Assembly (NCBI GenBank): GCA_963930645.1 | Contig: OZ005648.1 | Location: 155,891,035 to 155,955,034, forward strand | DNA: 64,000 nt | Direction: 5' to 3' | Source of the DNA: Salticus scenicus | Lineage: Eukaryota; Arthropoda; Arachnida; Araneae; Salticidae | Shown here: positions 56,290 through 64,000 of the stretch, one piece after another | Layout: every line of letters starts with the position of its first letter | Position numbering within the stretch: the stretch's first letter is position 1 | Notes under the pieces: generated by a model | Databases searched by the model: none | The model's input: only the letters and a program-made list of their open reading frames with translations | What the model was told of the DNA's origin: nothing | Program-made: the position numbers and the translations under genes

Positions 56290-56700
56290 TCAGTCTCGCT
56301 CAATTACAGCAGCTAGAAGTTCCATTCTAGGAATAGTTACACCTCTTAACGGAGCCACTCGAGACTTTGCAGCAAGCAAAAATAAATTAACTGGATTATC
56401 ATCCTCTACTCTAAGGAATATAACTGCACCATAGGCATCTTTGCTTCCGTCAACAAACGTGTGAATAGTGCAGTTGCTTAAATCTTCGTAAGATACTCGA
56501 ATAAACCTAGGAATCTGTATATCACTCAAATACTTCAGTTCTTGAAACCACTGCATAAACCCTCTATGAAGCTCACCAGTTATCTCTTCATCCCAACTCG
56601 TTCCTAATTTCCATGCCTTTTGTAACATTATTTTTGGACAAAGCATGACTGGTGATGTGAAGCCAAAAGGATTAAATACTTTGTGGACGACAGACAACAT
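56290..56700 (-). pseudogene. BEL/Pao pol: RT thumb and RNase H start
   Basis: The segment contains FNPFGFTSPVMLCPKIMLQ, characteristic of the region after the RT palm in Pao elements, and HTFVDGSKDAYGAV with IPRMELLAAVIE, the first aspartate and a glutamate of the RNase H core. It is in the same frame as the upstream RT segment, separated only by TGA at 56740-56742. It ends by a single-base frameshift near 56300. Confidence 0.85.
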
Positions 56701-56739
56701 ACTTCTTTTTGTTACTTTTTCTATATTAATGTTGTCTAA

Positions 56740-57597
56740 TCATTTCATGTTAATTTTCAATGTGTCCAGCTCTTTATTCCAAATAAGACCTAATACTTCA
56801 GTTTCTTTCTTAGAACTAGTCACATTACAGTCGCCAGGCCATTCCCATTCTCTAAGATCAAAACAACCTTTGGCCATTAAAGCTTCAGAATTAACGATAA
56901 ACTTATCTAATTCTTCTTTGTTATTAACGCTGGTAACGACATTATCTACGTAGAAACTCTCTAAAAGCCTTTTCTTTAAAGATTCTTCAAATCCGTTATA
57001 ACGCCGAATATGATACTCAATTACCGCAGCCAAAAGGAAAGGACTGCATTTAACACCAAAAACAACTCTTGTATGGCGAAAAATTTTTAGTTTCTTTCCT
57101 TCTAAGTTTTCCCACCATAAAAAACGCAGGAAATCTCTGTCCTCTTTACGAATACTTATTTGCAGAAAAGCTTTCCTAATGTCGGCGATAACGCCAAATT
57201 CTTTTTCTCTGAATCGAAGTAAAATATCTGGGATAAGTTCCATTTGATTAGGACCACATTCCAAGAATTGGTTTAAAGAAGGATAATTTGCTAATCTAGC
57301 TGAAGCATCAAACACTGGGCGAATTGGAGTAGTGCTGCTACTAGGTTTTATTACAGCACGATGAGGTAAGTAATTGCCATAAGAGTTTACTTCGTTCTTG
57401 GGAACTTCCTCAATTATGCCTTCATTAATCCAGCTCAGAAGAACATCTTCATATTTTTCATACATGTTCATCGCTATAAGCTTTGCTGTTGTGTATTCGA
57501 GCCGTTTCTTCGCCAAACTCAAGTTGTCGGGTAAAGGCGACTTATCACCAGCCCATGGCAAACAAACTTCATAGCGGCCCTCTCTATTAATTGCCAC
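56740..57597 (-). pseudogene. BEL/Pao pol: reverse transcriptase
   Basis: It begins with the Pao-type entry GRYEVCLPWAGDKSPLPDN and continues with RPVFDASAR, IADIRKAFLQISIRKEDRDF (first catalytic Asp) and LRFLWW. The palm motif is YVDN (about 56941-56952), where retroelement RTs usually have YxDD; the second Asp is Asn here. I cannot say from memory how common that is in related elements. It is separated from the protease segment by a frameshift in an A6/T6 tract (57605-57610) and ends at an in-frame TGA. Confidence 0.9.
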
Positions 57598-57602
57598 TGT
57601 TT

Positions 57603-58574
57603 CTAAAAAATGCTCTTTAGAGTCAGAATATCAGTCTCGTGTTTGGACTTCTTCTCAATAGGATCATAGATTCCAATTAAATCCAACTTCCATAGATTTG
57701 AGATTTCAGCTTCATTTACATATAGATATAGCGATAACACTGACATCGCCAAGTTTTCTTCCGAGGCTTTTCCAGGCGGTACTTTTCCCATTAAGGTCCA
57801 ACCAAAGTATGTTTCTAAAGCCACGAGACCCGATGATAAGACTTTTCTTTTTCCTGTCAACATTTTTCCCATGACGTCAGCTCCGACGAGACTATCGATC
57901 GCTTCACATTTGTCGCCAATGTCCGTTAAATTAATCTCATTTTCTTCTAACTCTTTTATCCAAGGGCCTTTAAAAACCGGTCTGATATTTTCACATATTG
58001 TAGACTGATCCAAAACTTCGAAATTGCAGCCAAAATTTTCTTTCAAATGTTTCAATATCACTTTATAGCAGTTATGCTTGACCTCGTTAGTGATAACGCC
58101 GCCAAAAAGGGAATGAACCATTTTCTCTTGGCGAATAGGTGTATAATTCATTTCTTTGGCTACATTTTCCAGAATATATGACTTATGCGATGCGGAATCA
58201 AAGAGCAATCTCACAATTTTCTGTTTATTGCCAGAGATCAATTTGGCTCTCACGGTTTGAAGAAATATTTTTGGACTTCGTTTGTTGAAATTGGACATAC
58301 TAACATCATTTTCTGCAGGCTTTTCTTCTTTCTTTTCAACAGCCCTATTTTGTGAATCAAGTACATCACACATTAGAGGAAAATGCTTTTTAGAACAGAT
58401 CACACACTTTAGAACTGTTCGGCATTTCTTAACAGTATGAGTTGGCGATAAACAGGCAAAGCAACAACGTTTATCTTTAATTATTTTTTGTTTTTCTGCT
58501 AAACTCATTTTCTGAGCTGAAAAACAATCTGAACTTGAATGTTTGTCATCACAAAAAACGCAAGATTTCTTCAC
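57603..58574 (-). pseudogene. BEL/Pao gag-pol: CCHC knuckles and protease
   Basis: Three zinc knuckles come first: CVFCDDKHSSSDC, CFACLSPTHTVKKC and CVICSKKHFPLMC. A retropepsin-like region with LLFDSASHKSYI at the active-site position follows (DSA where DTG/DSG is usual), then a region leading to the RT with ALETYFGWTLMGKVPPG. The order is normal for BEL/Pao, where gag and pol form one frame. The frame is broken at both ends: near 58574-58610 upstream and in the A6 tract downstream. Confidence 0.85.
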
Positions 58575-58882
58575 CTCTCTATTTGAAGTGGCCGTTCCGT
58601 TAATAAACCCGCAGCAGTAGGAACTTTACTTTTCAAATTTTCAAAATTGCATTGTTTCCTTTTTAAAGGTTTGTTCTCTTGGCCCTTTCCTAAACCGAAA
58701 CCAGCTACAGCCAAAGATATCCTTTCTTCGCCTTCGACTTCTTTTTTGAGAAATTGCATTAAGTTATTTAACTTCTCTTTAGCATCAGTGTTTGAATCAG
58801 TAATGTTACTACGATTCCAAGCCTTTAAAAAATCAGCTGGGAAACAAGATTCAACCATGGGATACATACAATATAGATTCAC
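58571..58882 (-). pseudogene. BEL/Pao gag, C-terminal segment
   Basis: It continues the gag reading after a frameshift: YPMVESCFPADFLKAWNRSN and a leucine-rich, charged stretch (EKLNNLMQFLKKEVEGEERI) typical of the end of Pao gag before the knuckles. A direct duplication of GTAT (58861-58872) causes the shift from the upstream gag frame. A second frameshift before 58574 separates it from the knuckles. Confidence 0.75.
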
Positions 58883-59663
58883 ATTTATCCGTGGTTACAC
58901 CTAATGTTTCCAATGCACGTAGATACGATTCAAGTTTGTCATATAGAGAAGTTAATGAAAACATTTCCTTAATTTGAACAGAAATAATTAATTTTAGTAA
59001 CTGTCTAACGTATACTTCGACTAAGCGGTCCTCTCTTCCAAAGCGAGATTTCCAGCTTTCAATCGCTTTTTCGTAATTGGCGCCAGTTGGCGGAAAACTT
59101 TCAATCACTTCTCTTGCACGGGAACCAGCAACAATGGCTTGCACTAAATACTGAAATTTATCTTCCGGTGCGATATCATCATCTTTATGCACCTGCTCTA
59201 ATTGACTCCAAAAAGGAAGCCAATCTTTTAAGTCATCGTCAAATTGTCTAAATTCCAATCTAGGCAACGTAAATTTCCCTTTTGAATTGCTTAAATCAGG
59301 TAAATAATTTAATGGAACAGATTCACCTCGACTTTGAGCTTGAATTCTAGCGAGCTCGATTTCTTTTTCAGCTTCAAGTTTAATTTTTTCAGATTCAAAT
59401 TTCATTTTTTCAAATTCATTATCTTGTTTCATTTTTTCCTTTTTATCTTCTCTTTCTTTTTCTTCTTCCTCTTGCAATTTTCGCTCGGCAACAGCATTTC
59501 CTAATAGTACTTGAACAAATTCAGGATCTTTCTTGAATTCTTCACTGTTCAGTATAATATTTTTTAAACCTGAAATAGTAATATTGGCTGGTAATTCTTC
59601 GCCAATTTCAGACGCCACATATATCAAATCATCTTTCTTAAATCCTTTTACTGCTTGAAACAT
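58851..59663 (-). pseudogene. BEL/Pao gag, N-terminal segment
   Basis: The frame starts at ATG 59663 (MFQAVKGFKKDDLIYVASE), 41 bases inside the internal region. A long charged coiled-coil region (EEEEKEREDKKEKMKQ) is followed by the gag core: LPRLEFRQFDDDLKDWLPFW, AGSRAREVIESFPPTGANYE and SWKSRFGREDRLVEVYVRQ. From memory these match the gag domain of BEL/Pao elements (DUF1759 type). The frame runs out after a GTAT duplication near 58861-58872. Confidence 0.9.
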
Positions 59664-59683
59664 GTTGTTTTTTCACTAATGTC

Positions 59684-59704
59684 CTGTCGCTCGGACTCCA
59701 CAAA
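59684..59704 (-). other. BEL/Pao primer-binding region
   Basis: Immediately inside the 5' LTR end the minus strand reads TTTGTGGAGTCCGAGCGACA. A TGG start a few bases in from the LTR is typical of a tRNA-primed binding site. I have not assigned the tRNA. Confidence 0.5.
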
Positions 59705-59950
59705 TGTTAAAGCTACCTAAGGAAAATCACCGTTTCCTTCTGCTTTCTAAAAAACTAGTGTTATCTACGAACGCCAGTAAATGAAATATTCACACTTTTG
59801 TCTTCAAAGCGGCTACTCAATTGAATAACACGTACTGTGTTCTTTTTACTGTTATTTGAATTTTTAGAAAAAGCGCAGTACGTGTTATTCAATTGAGTAG
59901 CCGCTTTGAAGATAAAAGTGTGAATATTTCATTTACTGGCGTTCGTAGAT
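59705..59950 (-). repeat. BEL/Pao 5' LTR fragment with inverted LTR copy
   Basis: 59705 to about 59840 matches the outer part of the 3' LTR. From 59862 to 59950 the same LTR region recurs in inverted orientation (AGAAAAAGCGCAGTACGTG ... GTGAATATTTCATTTACTGG), so about 75-80 bases are palindromic around a centre near 59850. The remaining LTR sequence, including its expected TG start, is missing. Confidence 0.85.
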
Positions 59951-59953
59951 CAG

Positions 59954-61139
59954 CCTACGTCAGTGAGCTTCAAGGTCATCCAAATCCGGTATTAACCTAT
60001 TGTAAAATATTCCTCATTATTACTCATTACGTAATACATGTTTTTAAATTCTGTTTTCACATTCGGAAAATTCACGACCATTAAAAGTCGCCTCATGTTT
60101 CAAAAATTAATTTTTTTTAATTTAAAAATTTGTTTTTAAGCTGCAAAAGACGAATTTTTACTTGATTTTCTTTATCGTTCTCAAATAATAAACAAATTGT
60201 AATATCAAAAATCTGAAACATACTGCAATTTTTTAAATTATACAACTTATTACAATTAAATTTCCTAATATTTAGGTTTAAAAAACATATTAATAATTTT
60301 GAGGAATAAAGCAAGTTTTAGCTGAAATAACCGAATTTTCCCCCATTTCACTCTGCTTCTTTTATCAGAGCGATGGGCGGTGAAAAACCCATTAAGATGA
60401 CAGGTGATTAGTTTTCAATTGAAAGTGTGAAAATGCCCTGAAGTGAAGTTACCCATGTCGTAGAAAAGGGACTGAAATAGCAATACGGAATCAGAACTCG
60501 AGTTTGTTTTACTGCACATAAACTACTCATATGTATTTATTAGATAATTTCTTTTTTCAGTATCACAAATATGCTCCTTTTTTTTAAAAAAATTATTTTT
60601 TTAAATATTTATTTAAAATAAATCTAAAGATCCCCTCCTCCCCATTAATTAATAAATTTTTATCCTATGTATATTTACCAAATCTTTATAAATTTAAATT
60701 CTGGCGGAACTGAAGTGGGATAATAATTTTATCTTCAGCATTCTTTTCGCATTGCAAAAAGTTTTAACAGTCCAGGACACAGTTTTAACTGATAATTATA
60801 AAAATCCATATAATGTTCTGAACGTTTTCCAAAGTGAGCTAATACTAAGTGCATAAAAATGTTTAAAACTAGTTGGCATAGGTGGACTCTGCTCAGTTCC
60901 CCACCATATTTATGTTCTCATAAATTTCTAGTTTGAGAGATATAATCATGTTAAAAGAAATGAATTTGACAAAAGCTTGATACAGTGACAGAATGAAAAC
61001 CCCGCCTAATAGGCTATCCACCGTTCACTTCGATATATTTATTTTATTCTAATCTATTAATTTATTTTATCAGGGTCAATTCCGTTGTTTAGTTTTCATG
61101 CTACTATTTCCAATGCAATAATCCTCAAAATTCATATTT
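59954..61139. other. Non-coding flank
   Basis: AT-rich, with no gene, RNA or terminal repeat recognised. Confidence 0.5.
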
Positions 61140-62014
61140 ATATGAAAAATTTACAATTTTGCTATGTTGGTAAAATCGTAAATTACGAATAATTTACGAA
61201 ATTTTCCTATTAGAATATTTGTATTCAATCATGTTCAAACAAATATCATAACTGTAATTTTGAAGTTGTCTAATGTATTTATGAGCCTCAAAATGAAAGT
61301 TTATGCTCAATTTTACCCTATTCTGGCATGTTAAGTAAATCGTAAATTCCAAATAACTTACGAATTTTTTTAAATTGGAAAATTCATAGTCATTAATATT
61401 CATACCAGTGTCCCAAATAATATTTCAAAAGTAGTCTGACATCTTTACGATGAAAATATCTCTAAAAATTGACGGTTATGTGAAAAATTGCCCCATACTG
61501 CCATGTTAAGAAATTCGTAAATTTCCAATAACTTGCGAAATTTTCAAAGTAGCCTATTTATAGTTACTGATGTTCCTTCCGGCATCAAAACTGATATTTT
61601 AAAACTGGTCTGACATTTTTACAGTAAAAAGTTTCCATTTAATGCGCGTTTAAGTGAATTTTTGTCCTATTCTCCCATGTTAAGAAAATCGTAAATTTCT
61701 AATTACTTACGAAGTTTTTAAATTCGAATTTTGCAAATAAATAGGGTTCTGGCCAGTGTCGAAAGTAATATTTTAAAACTGATCTGGCCTCTCTGCGACA
61801 ATTTGTTTTTGAGATATCGTGTACACAGACTAACAAACTGATGGACTTACACACTAACAGCCTAACAGACTAACAGACACCCTACAGACAGACACCATAG
61901 AAATTTTGTCATTTTCGGATTCCTCACACCTGAAAATGTGTAAAAAAGTCAAAAAACCGAGGTCGAAAATTTTCACGATTACCTAAGTTCCCCATACCTA
62001 TAGTATGATGGGAA
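61140..62014 (+). repeat. Stem-loop-terminated repeat family, member 5 (most complete)
   Basis: Four modules of 165-176 bp start with ATGTTAAGAAAATCGTAAAT variants (about 61163, 61328, 61504, 61677). They are followed by TTTTGAGATATCGTGTACAC, a CTAACAGACTAACAGACACC run, GGATTCCTCACACCTGAAAA and GAGGTCGAAAATTTTCACG. A terminal stem-loop with arms AGTTCCCCAT and ATGGGAACT closes it (about 61987-62012). The same modules appear in the 980-bp array at 12.6-15.6 kb. Non-coding. Confidence 0.8.
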
Positions 62015-62576
62015 CTAATATTGCTCATTCGGGATATTCGACCGTATTTCTTCTTACTAAACAATTGAATGGGGACATTAAAAAACAAGAAAAAAAGAAA
62101 AGAAATAGAAACTTAGCTAAAGCATTTAAATTTGTTCGATGCAGAGATCTTTGTCCAGAAACAACATAAAAATCCAAGGAACACAAAATATTGCTTCGGA
62201 CTTGTCGCTTTCACGCTACATTCGTACCTACTTTTGCTTTTCTTTCTTTCTTTTTTTTTCTTTTTTTAATTTTCTGATGATTGTAACACGAAATAATTAT
62301 TCCATTCTTATGATTTTTATGATAATAAAAATACAAAGTTCTTAATATCTGAACTGCCCCCCCCCCCCCACTTTTTTTTTTTTTTTTTAATGCTGTTTGC
62401 TGCGAATTCAGATTTGGTCATTTTTAAGGTTTCTTTTTTTTTTTTCTTTTCTCCCTTTTTTTAATAACGAAATTTTCAGTTGAATATAACAGAAAATTTA
62501 ATTTAAAAAAATCAATTTAATTAGTTTATGTCATATTGTTTAATATATTTTTTTTAACTTTACCAAAAAACATACT
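62015..62576. other. Non-coding spacer
   Basis: AT-rich with C- and T-runs at 62356-62387 and 62430-62462. A 68-codon plus frame (62139-62345) has no domain. Confidence 0.5.
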
Positions 62577-62826
62577 TCTTACTTTCCGAACACCACAGTG
62601 AGGAAAGTATTGCAATCATGTCAAAAATCCGAGTTTGAGATTTTGGTGTTTCCACATATTTTGAGGTCCTCTGAATACATATTTACTATTTTTACGAAGA
62701 TGTATGCGTGTATGTATGTGAGTAAACACAATAGCGCCTAAGCGCTTTGTTTGAATGAGCTGAAAGTTGTACACATGTTATAAGTTACCATAGAACGAAT
62801 CCTATTGATTTTGGTAAATCTAGCAC

Positions 62827-62867
<41 letters not shown>

Positions 62868-63430
62868 TTACACAAAGAAAAATTCTTTATCATTATGGTC
62901 TATGGGCCTAATTATTTTTAAGTGCAAAAGCGTCTAAATGCCTTATTGGAATGAGCTAAAAATTTATACTCATGTTATGGATCCCCGTGGCACAAACTGT
63001 ATATATTTTGGTGAATGTATCGTTTATGGTTTTTTCACAGGAACACAAAGAAAAATTCTTTAACATTATGTATGCTCTATGGGCCTAAATTTTTAAAAGT
63101 GCAATAGCGTCTAAATTCCATATTCGAATGAGCTGAAAATTTATACACATGTCCCCGTCGCACAAACTATATAAATTTTGGTGAATGTAACATTTATAGT
63201 TTTCTTTACAGGAACACAAAGAAAAATTCTTTATCATTATGGTCTATATGTAACCAATTTTTTTTAACTGCAATAATGTCTAAACGCTTTATTCGTTTGA
63301 GCTGAAAATTTATATACGTGCTATAAGTCACCAATGTACAAAGTGCATAAATTTTGAAGAATCTGACACTTATAGTTTTTTTACAAAGACACAACAGTAG
63401 ATTCTTTATCATTATATCTTTTATCATTAT
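62577..63430 (-). repeat. Stem-loop-terminated repeat family, member 6 (inverted)
   Basis: On the plus strand the stem-loop TACTTTCCGA ... GAGGAAAGTA comes first (62579-62608). The inverted block follows (AAAAATCCGAGTTTGAGATT, TTTTGAGGTCCTCTGAATAC, GTGTATGTATGTGAG), then four modules of about 180 bp with GAACACAAAGAAAAATTCTT and GAGCTGAAAATTTATA. A long (ATT)n microsatellite lies at about 62826-62868 within the first module. Orientation is opposite to member 5. Non-coding. Confidence 0.8.
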
Positions 63431-64000
63431 GTAATAATATCCTCTAAACCAGATTTTTTTTTCTTTTTGTGTGGACTTCTAAACATTTAAAGAAGGTTTT
63501 TTTTATACGATACTCCCCAGGAAACTTAGTTTTGTGCATATAAAATTACATGTGGATCTCATTATGTTTAATGAATCGCAAGTTGAACAATATGAAAATC
63601 TATTAAAGTGTATTGTTATTTTAAAACCAAACTCAATGATTGATAAATTATATTTTTTATGGCAATGTTATTGAGTCATATATATATATTTTTTTTATAT
63701 TAATATAAATCGTATTTATATATACGATTTATATTAATATAAAATTTTCCTTTTTTTTAAGTAACTAGTTTAGACAAAAAATAATCAGCCTGCTTTTTTC
63801 AGCCTGGCTAAAATCTGGCAGCCCTAATACATCGTAAGAGACAGTGACATTATACTGGATGTGATAATAGTGGAAAAAAAAAAAAAAAGAATGGCAGATA
63901 ATTATTGACCATATGTTATTTAAAATAATGTGTGTATAAACAGATTGCAAGGAAAGTTGACATGCATGATCACAAACATTTTTTAGATGCGAAGTACATT
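63431..64000. other. Non-coding end of window
   Basis: AT-rich. It contains a near-perfect 22-bp inverted repeat at 63693-63744 (TTTATATTAATATAAATCGT and its complement with an 8-bp loop). GGCTAAAATCTGGCAGCCCT at about 63803 vaguely resembles the GGCAACCCTG transposon ends. No gene. Confidence 0.5.

Larger units (their letters stand above)
53531..59950 (-). mobile_element. Defective BEL/Pao LTR retrotransposon
   Basis: It reads on the minus strand: LTR remnant, primer-binding region, gag with CCHC knuckles, protease, reverse transcriptase, RNase H, integrase, polypurine tract and 3' LTR (53531-53939). The protease-RT-RNase H-integrase order, the Pao-type domains and three knuckles are typical of BEL/Pao. 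I find at least four frameshifting events (about 58861-58872, 58574-58610, 57604-57612, 56295-56305) and two in-frame stops (56740-56742, 56240-56242). The 5' LTR is truncated and duplicated in inverted orientation, and an inverted repeat disrupts the 3' untranslated region. It is not capable of autonomous transposition as it stands. Confidence 0.95.

Noticed and set aside
54622..56434. Several 60-90-codon frames on both strands
   Set aside because: They overlap the integrase and RNase H coding sequence in other frames and are shadows of it.
61987..62014. Helitron 3' terminus
   Set aside because: This copy ends CTAA after a hairpin, but most other family members end GTAA and the stem includes the last bases, so the Helitron signature is not consistent.
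62139..62345. Plus-strand gene of 68 codons
   Set aside because: The second half is read from a CTTT-rich low-complexity tract; no motif or splice context.

Overview
The window is nuclear DNA from a eukaryote and is very AT-rich. It holds dense poly(A)/poly(T) and poly(G)/poly(C) tracts, long introns, and many DNA transposons, non-autonomous elements and a BEL/Pao retrotransposon. The mix of abundant hAT-type elements, BEL/Pao, pogo, piggyBac-like and Tc1 relics and a THAP-domain gene fits an arthropod. A chelicerate, probably a spider, is my best guess, but this is inference only. Nothing looks bacterial, plasmid or phage.

The only host gene I can assemble is on the minus strand, from about 52.8 kb down to 19.6 kb. 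It encodes a THAP zinc-finger protein. Seven exons can be read by hand: 52532-52814, 51739-51877, 40186-40306, 33713-33827, 26846-27451, 21901-22003 and 19620-19708. The splice signals are canonical and every junction is in phase. Exons 1-2 encode one complete THAP domain. Exons 4-5 encode a second, which has no start codon of its own. Exon 3 encodes a C2H2 finger and can be read two ways: as a terminal exon (stop plus a nearby poly(A) signal) or as a 111-base in-phase cassette. The gene could therefore make a short THAP+C2H2 protein (about 180 aa) or long tandem-THAP proteins (about 444 or 481 aa).

Upstream of this gene, in the same orientation, lies a defective BEL/Pao retrotransposon (53531 to about 59950). 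Gag, CCHC knuckles, protease, reverse transcriptase, RNase H and integrase are recognisable but split by at least four frameshifts or small indels and two in-frame stops. Both ends are rearranged by inverted duplications.

Region by region: 0-9 kb has direct repeats, a hairpin element, a small hAT element, a pogo-like relic and a candidate promoter near 8-9.4 kb. 10-21 kb has a tRNA-derived SINE, a 3-copy tandem array of about 980 bp, GC-rich and CAGGG-type elements and the 3' end of the THAP gene. 21-52 kb is the THAP gene body, whose introns are filled with hAT, piggyBac-like, TTAA-flanked, foldback, SINE and Tc1 material. 52.8-60 kb is the THAP promoter and BEL/Pao. 60-64 kb is repeats.

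A recurring repeat family stands out. Its members have degenerate modules of about 170-190 bp, then a conserved block of about 70 bp, then a terminal stem-loop with TACTTTC/GAAAGTA-type or AGTTCCC/GGGAACT-type arms. I find six termini in the window. Exon junctions, target-site duplications and repeat boundaries were read by eye, without alignment software.
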